Positions 1-7,219 of a DNA stretch of 11,195 nt are shown here, piece after piece; the stretch's first letter is position 1, and every line of letters starts with the position of its first letter. The DNA is from Candidatus Parcubacteria bacterium (lineage in GTDB: Bacteria; Patescibacteriota; Minisyncoccia; Minisyncoccales; Minisyncoccaceae). Made by a program: the position numbers and the translations under genes. The DNA lies in the NCBI GenBank assembly GCA_017992335.1, contig JAGOOU010000016.1:1-11195 (forward strand), read 5' to 3'. Under the pieces are notes generated by a model. That model did no database searches and was not told the DNA's origin. It worked only from the letters and a program-made list of their open reading frames with translations.

Positions 1-229
1 CAAAAACTCTAGAATAATAATGCTAGGTAGAGGAGAAAATACAAAAATGGTTGAAAAATGGATTAAAAACGCTAAACAACACAAAGAAATTATTGGCTTT
101 GCAATTGGAAGAACAATATTCTTTAATTCAATCAAATCTTTATATAATAAAAAAATTACTCAAGAACAAGCAATTAAACAAATATCAAATAACCTAAAGA
201 ATTTTGTTAATTTGTGGAAACAAAGCTAA
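1..229 (+). CDS. C-terminal end of a DUF2090 (IolC-type aldolase-like) protein, 5' end outside window
   Basis: The reading frame is open from the left edge (first full codon at position 2) to TAA at 227-229, so this is the last ~75 residues of a longer protein. The Met at position 20 is internal. The tail reads LGRGENTKMVEKW, then GFAIGRTIF, then KKITQEQAIKQI and FVNLW. This matches my memory of the C-terminus of the DUF2090 family: an LGRG-type turn, a GFAVGRTIF-type strand with a phosphate-binding-like GR, and a short helix before FxxLW. DUF2090 occurs fused to IolC sugar kinases, where it resembles 2-deoxy-5-keto-gluconate-6-phosphate aldolase, and also stands alone. The substrate cannot be inferred from this fragment. 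It is the only plus-strand gene here and it converges on the beta-CASP nuclease gene, overlapping it by four bases at the stops. Family call moderately sure; enzymatic role unsure. Confidence 0.66.
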   Translation, partial: KNSRIIMLGRGENTKMVEKWIKNAKQHKEIIGFAIGRTIFFNSIKSLYNKKITQEQAIKQISNNLKNFVNLWKQS

Positions 230-1560
230 ATTTCGTATATTCTATCATAAACAGGAATAATACATTTTAGTCCCATCTCTTTTATTTTTTCTTCTAAAGC
301 AATGTTAGATTCCTCTTCTCCATGAATAATAAACACTTTTTTTGGTTTAGGTTTTTTAATATTTCCGATCCAACTAATTACTTGACCTTGATCAGCATGA
401 GAAGAAAAAGCTCGGATAGAAATAACCTCTGCTTTTACTCTAATGTTTTGTTTATCAATTTTAATTGATTGAGCTCCACTAGCTAATAAATTACCCAAGG
501 TTCCCTTTACCTGAAAAGAAACAAGAACCAACTTATTTTTAGAATTACCTAAGTGCCTTTTTAAATAATCCCCTATTCTTCCTCCTTCACACATTCCACT
601 TCCAGCTAAAACTATTTTAGCTCCTTTTGTTTTGCTAATTTTTCTTGATTGATTGGGTTTTCTTATATATTTTAATCCTCTGAAATCAAAAACATCTTCT
701 CCTTTTTTCATCAAACTCGAAGCATCTTCGTCAAATAAATGGAAAAATTCTCTATAAATATCTGTAATTTTGATGGCTAAAGGACTATCTAAATAAACAG
801 GAATTGGAGAAATTTTTCCTTTGACTAAAAAATTCTTTATTTCAAATATCATTTCTTGACTTCTCTCTAAAGCAAAAACCGGCATCATCAATACTCCATT
901 ATTCTTGTTGACTTCATTAATTATCTGCTTTAATTTTTCTCTTCCTGAATCTCTTGATTCGTGAAAGATTGCTCCATAAGTCGATTCTATAAAAAGACAG
1001 TCTGCTCCTTCAACAATTTCTGGATTTCTAACGATTGGTGAAGAAGAGTTTCCTAAATCTCCGGAAAAAACAATTTTTTTATTTTCCGCAAAAACCTCAA
1101 ACACAGCTGAGCCAATTACATGTCCAGCATCTCTTAATTTTATTTTTACATCAGAAGAAACTTTTGTTTCTTTATTATAGTCGATTACAAAAAATTGGTT
1201 AGCTATTTCAGAAACATCGCTCTCAAAATATAATGGAGAATGCTCTTTTTCTTTAAGAAATACTTTTGCAGAATCCATCATCATTACCGTACTAATTTGC
1301 CTTGTTGCTTCAGTACAATATATTTTTCCTCTAAATCCCTCTCTATATAATTTGGGTAGCCTACCGCAATGGTCAATGTGAGCATGAGTCAATAAAACAA
1401 AATCGATTTCTGATGGATTAAAAGAAAAAGTTTCATTTTTAAAATATGTTTCTTCGTCCTGAAACATTCCGCAATCAACTAGAAATTTTGTTTTTTCTGT
1501 TTCAACTAAAATACATGAACCAGTTACTTCTCGACAAGCACCGTGAAATGAAATTTTCAT
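226..1560 (-). CDS. Beta-CASP family metallo-beta-lactamase-fold ribonuclease (CPSF73/TTHA0252-like)
   Basis: A 444-residue predicted cytoplasmic zinc ribonuclease. The metallo-beta-lactamase motifs are intact: HAHIDH at residues 59-64, DAGH ending at H147 and SGDLG with D168. The beta-CASP signatures follow: motif A at E192 (IESTYG), motif B at H388 (SSHAD) and motif C at H413 (IIHGE). SGMCEGGR (321-328) is the conserved glycine-rich loop before the RMMBL-type C-terminus. Length fits bacterial homologues without extra N-terminal KH domains. Family members cleave or trim RNA in processing and turnover; which RNAs this one acts on cannot be told. ATG at 1560 is one base after the stop of the LiaF-GerMN gene, so it is probably co-transcribed with the envelope operon as its last gene. 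No Shine-Dalgarno is visible. It ends in TAG (226-228), overlapping the converging DUF2090 gene. Family assignment very secure. Confidence 0.93.
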   Translation of the reverse strand: MKISFHGACREVTGSCILVETEKTKFLVDCGMFQDEETYFKNETFSFNPSEIDFVLLTHAHIDHCGRLPKLYREGFRGKIYCTEATRQISTVMMMDSAKVFLKEKEHSPLYFESDVSEIANQFFVIDYNKETKVSSDVKIKLRDAGHVIGSAVFEVFAENKKIVFSGDLGNSSSPIVRNPEIVEGADCLFIESTYGAIFHESRDSGREKLKQIINEVNKNNGVLMMPVFALERSQEMIFEIKNFLVKGKISPIPVYLDSPLAIKITDIYREFFHLFDEDASSLMKKGEDVFDFRGLKYIRKPNQSRKISKTKGAKIVLAGSGMCEGGRIGDYLKRHLGNSKNKLVLVSFQVKGTLGNLLASGAQSIKIDKQNIRVKAEVISIRAFSSHADQGQVISWIGNIKKPKPKKVFIIHGEEESNIALEEKIKEMGLKCIIPVYDRIYEI

Positions 1561-1561
1561 A

Positions 1562-2881
1562 TTATGGCTGGAATATTGATTCTGGTAAAAGAATCACTTC
1601 ATTTACTCCTGGAAATTGTTTTGCAGTTTTTATTATCTGATTGGCTAATATGGAAATTCTGCAAGAACCTCCGCCTGTAAATCCTGGAACTTCTGTAAAT
1701 TCTAAATATAATATTCCGTCTTTTAAATTAGCACTTAATAATTTAAAATCCTTGTTGGGAAACTCCGTAGTAAAGCCTGCTTGTTTTTCTTGTTCTGTTA
1801 TTTCTCCTTTAATTAAAAGGTTAATTGTGTCCTGGATTGGAGTCTGGGTTAAAGGAATTTCTCTTTCAACTGGCAATACATATTTATGTCCACATTCAAT
1901 ATCTTTATCTTCTAACTGATTGTAGTAATAAAGCTGAACTTTTGTTTTTTGCTCTTGACCTTCTTCCCAATTAATATTCAAATCAGCTATACCCATTGAT
2001 ATTTCTATAATAATCTTTTTCTCTTGCTTGTCATAATCAGGTGTTTTATACACTCTATTGTCTTCTATAACAAATCCATTTAATATCTTTGAAGACAAAC
2101 CAGAGTCCATAGTTAACATTACTCCAACATCTTTAGGAAGGGTAAGATTTATTGAGCTTGCTCCAGCACTAATTTTAATATTAGAAGAAATTCTGTTTCC
2201 TACTTTTAGATTAAGCTTTGAAGCACCTGTTTGGATATTAATATTTTCAGCTAAAACATCTCTCAAATCAAATTGTAAAATATTCGCACCTCCTTGAAAT
2301 ATAAAATCAAGAGGAATTTGATTATTTAGACTTAAAGATAGAATATTTCTGGTTTCTCCCTTAAAAGTATTAATATTTTTTTCTTTGGGAAGGATAGAAA
2401 CTATTTGAACATTGTTTTCTACTTTTGAAATGGTTTCCATTTCCATAATATTGCTTGATAGAGCTCCGGAAACAAGCTTTTCTTGTCCTCCATAAACACT
2501 GATTTGTCCAGCCCCAGCAACCAAACCTATTTTTGCTCTTTCTACACCCTGGATTAAATCTACACTAATTGGCGTTTCTTGAATTGAAATATTTTGTTTT
2601 AAATTTGGATAAAAAATCATTAAAAAAACAGCGATAAGGGTTAACAGAATAGTAGAAATACTTATGAAGTTAGATGCTGTGTTCTTTTTGGACAAAATAG
2701 ATAATCCTAGAAATATTATTATAATCGGCCACAATTTAAAAAGATTGAAAGAAAAAACAATGATTCCTAATGATTTCAAAAAATAAAGAAAACCGATTAA
2801 AATCACTATTAATCCTAAAAACAATCTGTTTAAATCCAAGTCGCTACATTTATTTTCTTGTTTCTTGTTTTTTTTCTCCAT
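1562..2881 (-). CDS. LiaF-like membrane protein fused to a C-terminal GerMN domain
   Basis: A 439-residue envelope protein with three parts. Residues ~20-91 hold three hydrophobic segments in the DUF5668/LiaI-LiaF style (LFKLWPIIIIFLGLSIL). Residues ~105-303 are a beta-rich stretch with repeated SAGASSINL-, TGASKLNL- and GAGQISV-type strands, typical of the LiaF C-terminal/toast-rack beta-helix. Residues ~312-439 are a GerMN domain: VQLYYYN start, VEREIP, INLLIKGE, LKDGILYLEF, and FPGVNEVILL near the end. GerMN occurs in spore-germination protein GerM and in many non-sporulating envelope proteins, probably as a binding module. LiaF-type proteins act in membrane-stress sensing. I start at ATG 2881, one base after the pspC-like stop, rather than the in-frame TTG at 2893; the same stop-N-ATG junction recurs at 1560. 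The LiaF-GerMN combination is unusual to me. Domains sure; function inferred. Confidence 0.85.
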   Translation of the reverse strand: MEKKNKKQENKCSDLDLNRLFLGLIVILIGFLYFLKSLGIIVFSFNLFKLWPIIIIFLGLSILSKKNTASNFISISTILLTLIAVFLMIFYPNLKQNISIQETPISVDLIQGVERAKIGLVAGAGQISVYGGQEKLVSGALSSNIMEMETISKVENNVQIVSILPKEKNINTFKGETRNILSLSLNNQIPLDFIFQGGANILQFDLRDVLAENINIQTGASKLNLKVGNRISSNIKISAGASSINLTLPKDVGVMLTMDSGLSSKILNGFVIEDNRVYKTPDYDKQEKKIIIEISMGIADLNINWEEGQEQKTKVQLYYYNQLEDKDIECGHKYVLPVEREIPLTQTPIQDTINLLIKGEITEQEKQAGFTTEFPNKDFKLLSANLKDGILYLEFTEVPGFTGGGSCRISILANQIIKTAKQFPGVNEVILLPESIFQP

Positions 2882-2882
2882 T

Positions 2883-3320
2883 TTATTTTTCAATTATTTT
2901 AATTCCAATAAAAATTATTAAAAGCGACCAGACAATGCTCCATCCAATCCAAGCAAAAATATCAAAATTAAATAAGTTAGAAAAAAGAATATTAAGTCCA
3001 ATAGCAACAATAAAAAGCCCTATTATGTTCCTTGCATCTTTTACCCAAATCCAGCTTTCTTTAGCTTCTTTTGCTAATTGTTTTGTTCTTTTTTTGGTTT
3101 CTTCTTTGATATTATCTTTATCAATATCAATATCATTACTCTTAGTTGGCATCAAAACAGCTAAGATAATATATAAAAGAATTCCCCATCCTTGCAGAGC
3201 TGTTAAGAAAAGCAGTACTCTGGTCAATAATGGATCTATGTCAAAATATTCTGCTAAACCACTGCCTACACCAAAAATAATTCTATTGTTTTCTGAACGA
3301 TATAATTTTCTATTATTCAT
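2883..3320 (-). CDS. PspC-domain membrane protein with C-terminal LiaF-like transmembrane pair
   Basis: A 145-residue membrane protein. Residues 3-60 are a clear PspC domain: KLYRSENNRIIFGVGSG, then LAEYFDIDPLLTRVLL, then a hydrophobic segment (GILLYIILAVLMP). PspC proteins sense or respond to membrane damage in phage-shock and Lia-type responses. A charged Lys/Glu-rich linker (~61-93) leads to two more hydrophobic segments at ~98-116 and ~120-141. Their GLxxxxIGLNIL and WSLLIIFIGI pattern resembles the membrane region of the next gene's LiaF-like part. ATG at 3320 follows the DUF3298 gene after 16 bases, with only A/T-rich sequence before it and no Shine-Dalgarno. No PspA is encoded in the window. 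Family call very secure; the exact stress sensed is unknown. Confidence 0.92.
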   Translation of the reverse strand: MNNRKLYRSENNRIIFGVGSGLAEYFDIDPLLTRVLLFLTALQGWGILLYIILAVLMPTKSNDIDIDKDNIKEETKKRTKQLAKEAKESWIWVKDARNIIGLFIVAIGLNILFSNLFNFDIFAWIGWSIVWSLLIIFIGIKIIEK

Positions 3321-3336
3321 ATTTTTAAAATTATTA

Positions 3337-4416
3337 TTAATTTTTAAATTCTAATGGTATGGAAAATTTTCTATCGTTTTCTTCTAATCCACTTGCATTA
3401 TCATTATAGAATATTAATGTTCCAGTTTTAGAATCTTTGGGATCGAAGAAAAGATAATTCATAAAATAAACTGGTATTTTCATCCAATTACCTGGTATTA
3501 AAATTTGAGACGTGGCTAAAATATTATTTTTATCATCAACTAATTCTATCTTTCCTCCAACTGCTTCAAATGGAGCCCAGCCATTGCCATTAAGATATCC
3601 CTCAACTCTTAAAAAATACTTTAAATCTCCTTGGACTATTGAAGACAATCCTATCTTCTCTCCGCTTTTGGGAGTTAATATATATATCCCCTTATTTACT
3701 GAAAAATCATAATTTTTAAAAATACTGTCGTTTAAATAATCGCTAAGATTATTAAAAGGAATAACCATTTGTTTTTCTCCCAAAGCATAAGGAGCTACTT
3801 GATAAGGAGGGAAATAAAAGACAAAAGCATTTTCAGAAACAATAAATCTTTCATAATTTTCTTTTTTAGGTCCGGCTCCTTCTTTAATCCAATTCTCATC
3901 AGCGTACTCTTCTTGCATAAAATCATTAACTGTAATGCTTGATATTTTTTCTAAATAAGAAGCGTCCTTAAAAAAATCATCCAAATTTAATCTTTTTTTC
4001 TCTTTTAAATTATAAGTAAAACATTTAACGTATTGATTGCCATGAGCTCCACCAGTATAATCTGATTTACTGAATTTAAAACTAATAATGTTTTTGTTCA
4101 TTGTTGAATAAAAATAATCTATATCAAGAAAATATTTTTCATTAACAAAAGAGATGTATTCCAAAGCTTTAAATTCTTTAATTTCAGAGTCAATATATTC
4201 TTTGATTTCTTTGTCTATTTCTTCAATACCCAAAGAAGGATAAAAAACAGAGATAATTCTTTCACTATCTTCCTCTTCTATGTTATTAGTAATAATTTTT
4301 ATTTCTTCTTCTGGAATAATTTCCTCCCCAATGTCTTCATTTCCTCTATAGAAAAATAAAAGACTAATTAAAAAAACGATAATTAAAGTAATGACAAAAA
4401 TAATTATTTTTTTCAT
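3337..4416 (-). CDS. Membrane-anchored DUF3298 protein with C-terminal Gmad2 domain
   Basis: A 359-residue exported, N-terminally anchored protein: MKKIIIFVITL plus a hydrophobic run to ~23, then an acidic linker. Residues ~45-231 match DUF4163/DUF3298 as in RsiV-like proteins, with YTGGAHG at 120-126, NLDDFFKD at 144-151 and the FPPYQVAPYALG signature at 202-213. Residues ~243-359 match Gmad2, an Ig-like GerMN-associated domain (YILTPKSGEKI start, a VDDKNNILA turn, a final IPLEF strand). In RsiV the DUF3298 region binds lysozyme and holds an ECF sigma factor; no sigma-binding N-terminus or sigma gene is seen here. ATG 4416 is preferred over TTG 4458: it begins directly with the membrane anchor, and the TTG lies inside the terminator hairpin. 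It is the first gene of the envelope operon and has its own promoter. Domains confident; role inferred. Confidence 0.86.
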   Translation of the reverse strand: MKKIIIFVITLIIVFLISLLFFYRGNEDIGEEIIPEEEIKIITNNIEEEDSERIISVFYPSLGIEEIDKEIKEYIDSEIKEFKALEYISFVNEKYFLDIDYFYSTMNKNIISFKFSKSDYTGGAHGNQYVKCFTYNLKEKKRLNLDDFFKDASYLEKISSITVNDFMQEEYADENWIKEGAGPKKENYERFIVSENAFVFYFPPYQVAPYALGEKQMVIPFNNLSDYLNDSIFKNYDFSVNKGIYILTPKSGEKIGLSSIVQGDLKYFLRVEGYLNGNGWAPFEAVGGKIELVDDKNNILATSQILIPGNWMKIPVYFMNYLFFDPKDSKTGTLIFYNDNASGLEENDRKFSIPLEFKN

Positions 4417-4428
4417 ATTTGTAATATA

Positions 4429-4458
4429 ATAATACCATATAAATAAAAGTCCGGTCAA
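4429..4458 (-). promoter_or_regulatory. Sigma-70-type promoter for the envelope operon, overlapping a terminator
   Basis: On the minus strand TTGACC (4458-4453, five of six matches to TTGACA) is followed after 18 bases by TATTAT (4434-4429, five of six to TATAAT). A TG one base upstream (4437-4436) makes an extended -10. Predicted initiation near 4422 leaves a leader of only about 6 nt before ATG 4416, so the transcript would be almost leaderless. The -35 element uses bases of the loop and 3' arm of the upstream gene's terminator hairpin. Found by eye, so moderate confidence. Confidence 0.55.
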
Positions 4459-4467
4459 CAGACCGGA
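4441..4467 (-). terminator. Intrinsic terminator after the WG-repeat gene
   Basis: CCGGTC (4466-4461), a four-base loop TGTT and GACCGG (4456-4451) form a perfect six-pair GC-rich stem, extendable by an A-T pair and weaker pairs. It is followed on the minus strand by AC and TTTTATTT (4448-4441). It starts one base after the TAA of the WG-repeat gene (4468-4470). This is one of the few GC-rich spots in an A+T-rich window, which makes chance unlikely. It ends the corA-propeller-WG transcription unit. Confidence 0.85.
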
Positions 4468-5427
4468 TTATTCCTTTGGATTAAGAGAAAAATAGAACCC
4501 TCCTTTTTCTTGATAAGCAAAACCTATATTATTATCATAAACAAACAACCTGTTAGCCATGGTGTACGGACCATAGGTTTTGTCTTTTATTTGAATATTC
4601 CAAGATCCCTGTTTCTCATATATAAATCCGTAATTGTTATCAGAAACCATGAGTTCGCTAATAGTATCATATTCACCTATTTCTTCTTCGTTTACAACTA
4701 CAATCCATTTATTCTTATTCCTGTCAAAATAAGAAAATCCTGAACTCTTATTAGAAACAGAAACCCTACTAACATCATCATGTGGCCCAAATTCTTTATT
4801 TTTTGTTTTTATTTGAGCTTTTCCATCTTTAAAATAATTAAAAGCATAATTATTGTCAGAAACAGATAAATAGAAAATGGGGTCATTATAAGGCCCAAAC
4901 TCTTCTCCAGAAATATTAGCATACCAAAGATTGTCTTTTGAATACACAAATCCAAATGATTTACTCGAAACAGCTATAACAGAAATATTATCATACGGAC
5001 CATAGGTTTTATCTTTTATTTGAACATATCTTTTTCCTTGATCAAAATATGAAAAACCATAATTATTATCAGCAACAGATAAAAACATTATATCCCCGTA
5101 TGGGCCAAGAATCTTACCTTTGATATTGGCATACGCTTTTTCATCTTTAAAATAGCTGAAACCATAATTATTATCAGCAACAGATAAATACATAACACTA
5201 CTTTGATAAGGACCCAAAACTTTTCCTTTTATATTAACATACCATTCGCCTGTGTCTTGGTATGAAAAACCATAGCTATTATTAGAAACAGAAAACTGAA
5301 TAAATTCGTTCGAAGGAAAAACTCTAGTTATTCTTCCTTCTTTTTTTTGAAAAAAGAAAAAAACAATAATAATTATTAAAATTACAGAAATAATAATAAA
5401 GATAATATTTTTATTATTTTTTTCCAT
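4468..5427 (-). CDS. Membrane-anchored WG-like repeat protein
   Basis: A 319-residue protein. Residues 8-26 are one long hydrophobic segment (IIFIIISVILIIIIVFFFF) with a basic/polar start, so a signal anchor that places the rest outside the membrane. Residues ~44-319 are about eight copies of a 34-37-residue unit with consensus LSVSDNNYGFSY, then xxGxWYxNIK, GKxxGPYDxI. The aromatic-glycine pattern recalls WG (KWG) beta-repeats, but the match is from memory and loose. The last unit lacks its GPY part, and the segment at residues 33-48 (ITRVFPSNEFIQFSVS) looks like that missing part, hinting at ring closure. There are no catalytic-looking motifs; a binding or scaffold role is likely. ATG 5427 lies four bases after the propeller gene stop; an AAGGAG at 5448-5443 is ~15 bases upstream, too far for a standard site. 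The gene ends at a strong terminator. Confidence 0.82.
   Translation of the reverse strand: MEKNNKNIIFIIISVILIIIIVFFFFQKKEGRITRVFPSNEFIQFSVSNNSYGFSYQDTGEWYVNIKGKVLGPYQSSVMYLSVADNNYGFSYFKDEKAYANIKGKILGPYGDIMFLSVADNNYGFSYFDQGKRYVQIKDKTYGPYDNISVIAVSSKSFGFVYSKDNLWYANISGEEFGPYNDPIFYLSVSDNNYAFNYFKDGKAQIKTKNKEFGPHDDVSRVSVSNKSSGFSYFDRNKNKWIVVVNEEEIGEYDTISELMVSDNNYGFIYEKQGSWNIQIKDKTYGPYTMANRLFVYDNNIGFAYQEKGGFYFSLNPKE
4471..5298 (-). repeat. Eight-unit coding repeat array in the WG-like protein
   Basis: Tandem coding units of 34-37 codons covering residues ~44-319. Two stretches of 30 identical bases (5054-5083 and 5159-5188) lie exactly 105 bases (35 codons) apart. A second pair (4566-4595 and 4995-5024) differs at one base and is 429 bases (143 codons) apart. 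Other units are diverged, so the array shows both old and recent copying. Confidence 0.85.
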
Positions 5428-5431
5428 TTTA

Positions 5432-7219
5432 TTACTCTATTTCTCCTTCTTTATTATATTTAACTATAAAAGCATCTCCCTTGCCATTGCTTTTTAAATT
5501 TAAATCCTCGGTTGAATGAAAATCAATAGCATCATAAAATTTTCCGGTGATTATTGGATTATTTTCTAAGTCAACTGCTAGCCCATTACCCGATTGAATT
5601 TCATCTGACAAAGAAACATATCCACCAAAATTCCTTGCCCATAAAAATTCTCCGGAAGAAGAATATTTAGTTACAAAGATATCGCTTGCCTCTCCATAAC
5701 TATTTGGCTGCAAAAAGTATACTCCTTTACTAGCATCAAAATCAACAGAATCTTTAAAGTATCCTGTAAACAAAATATTGTTTTCTTTATCTTTGCTTAA
5801 TCCTAAAACAGAATCATTATAGACTCCTCCAATGCTTTTAATAAAACTAGGCGCCCCCTCTTTATTAAATTTAGCAAAAAAAACATCTGTGCTTCCCTTA
5901 CTAGCAATCTTATAATCTCCTAAGTATATTGTTTGGTTAAAATCTCCAACAATATAAATATTGTTATCGTCGATTTCTATTCCTCTTCCACTTACTTTAT
6001 CTGCTTGAGAGCTTCCCCATCTTTTACTAAAAATAGGAGTAAAGTCTTTATTTAATTTTGTTAAGAAACAATCAAAAGATCCTGCAGAAGCAAGACTTGA
6101 TTCTCCAATCTTTATTTTCCCATCAAAAAATCCAGCAACATAAAGATTTTCCTCATTATCAACTCTTATTCCTTGTCCTTGAGTGATTCCCTTTCCAGAA
6201 AGAGAGGTTGCCTTAATAAAATTTCCCTGCAAATCATATTTTGCAATAAAAGTATCTCTATCATATGACTCAAAAGTATCTGCAAACTTATTAGGATCAG
6301 AATTATCTAAATCAATCTTTCCTTCAAAAACTCCTAACAGATAAATATAATTATCGCTTATGGCAACATCTATTCCTTCTTCAAAACGATTATCGTTTTC
6401 AGAAAAAGGAATTGTTTCTGTGTTCCCAAAAGATTTTGCCCACATTAATTTTCCGTCTTTATTGTATTTGATTAAGAATCCATCTCTTCCAGTTCCACTA
6501 TTAATTAAACTTTCTTCTCCTGTAGGATCTGCATCCATTTGCCCCCCGAAATATCCTGTTATATATATGTTCCCCTCTTTATCTGATTTTAAACTATTAA
6601 CAATATCTGTTCCTACGGATCCTAATGAAAAACCCCAAATTAATCTTCCACTTTGAGTATATTTGGCTAAATATATGTCTACTGCATTATCATTAATCGA
6701 ACCTCCTAAAGACGTTCTTTCCATGACACCTGTTCCGTAATCTAAATCAATTGTTCCTTGAAAGTATCCAGCTGCTACGATGTTTCCATCATTGTCAACC
6801 ATAATTGCTGTTCCAGAATCATTCTTTCCATTACCAAAACTCATTGTAAACATTTCTTTTTCTAAAGTAGAATCTTCTGGCTCTATTTCTAAAATTTTGA
6901 ATTCTTCTTTTGTATCAATTAAAGAAGCTTTGCCCCGAAATTGATTTCCTTCAAATAAATAAGCAACTGCTCCTAATGAGAACAATAAAAAAGCAATAAA
7001 AATTGAACTTGATACTTTTTTGCCTTGCATGTTTCCCCATCCCAATAAAGCAAAAACCATTGCTAAAAAGATAAAGCCAACAAGAAATCCTGTCCATAAA
7101 GAATATTCAAAAACAAAACCTAAAATAGTAATAGGCAACCAATTACTCAAAAGAGCACAGATATTAATAATTATCAAAGCAAAGAAAAAACCTGATAAAA
7201 ATTTCGCAAATTCATTCAT
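5432..7219 (-). CDS. Multi-pass membrane-anchored seven-bladed SBBP beta-propeller protein
   Basis: A 595-residue protein. Residues ~6-90 hold three or four hydrophobic segments (GFFFALIIINICALL, ITILGFVFEY through VGFIFLAMVFALLG, and SSIFIAFLLFSLGAVAYLF). The rest is seven repeats of ~50-75 residues in the SBBP style: a DxxGNIYITGYF-like strand, xGxIDLD, DxFLxKYxxxGxLxWAKSFG. They begin near residues 136, 204, 281, 348, 412, 472 and 544. The last repeat stops at KYNKEGEIE, before the WAKSFG strand, while residues ~121-134 (KEMFTMSFGNG) supply it, as in the strand-exchange closure of propellers. No enzyme motif is visible; a surface binding or structural role is inferred. I start at ATG 7219, which forms an ATGA overlap with the corA stop, rather than GTG 7225. 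Translation is probably coupled to corA. Confidence 0.85.
   Translation of the reverse strand: MNEFAKFLSGFFFALIIINICALLSNWLPITILGFVFEYSLWTGFLVGFIFLAMVFALLGWGNMQGKKVSSSIFIAFLLFSLGAVAYLFEGNQFRGKASLIDTKEEFKILEIEPEDSTLEKEMFTMSFGNGKNDSGTAIMVDNDGNIVAAGYFQGTIDLDYGTGVMERTSLGGSINDNAVDIYLAKYTQSGRLIWGFSLGSVGTDIVNSLKSDKEGNIYITGYFGGQMDADPTGEESLINSGTGRDGFLIKYNKDGKLMWAKSFGNTETIPFSENDNRFEEGIDVAISDNYIYLLGVFEGKIDLDNSDPNKFADTFESYDRDTFIAKYDLQGNFIKATSLSGKGITQGQGIRVDNEENLYVAGFFDGKIKIGESSLASAGSFDCFLTKLNKDFTPIFSKRWGSSQADKVSGRGIEIDDNNIYIVGDFNQTIYLGDYKIASKGSTDVFFAKFNKEGAPSFIKSIGGVYNDSVLGLSKDKENNILFTGYFKDSVDFDASKGVYFLQPNSYGEASDIFVTKYSSSGEFLWARNFGGYVSLSDEIQSGNGLAVDLENNPIITGKFYDAIDFHSTEDLNLKSNGKGDAFIVKYNKEGEIE

Noticed and set aside
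2770..3354. 194-codon open frame on the plus strand
   Set aside because: It lies antisense to the PspC gene and the start of the LiaF-GerMN gene, which have clear families; its product has no recognisable domain and reflects A/T-rich complementary codons.
4417..4458. TTG start at 4458 for the DUF3298-Gmad2 gene
   Set aside because: It would begin inside the terminator hairpin and add a 14-residue tail before an already good MKK membrane anchor at ATG 4416.
4471..5298. Repeated blocks as a CRISPR or non-coding repeat array
   Set aside because: Repeat spacing is in whole codons, the frame is open throughout and the units translate to a coherent beta-repeat consensus.
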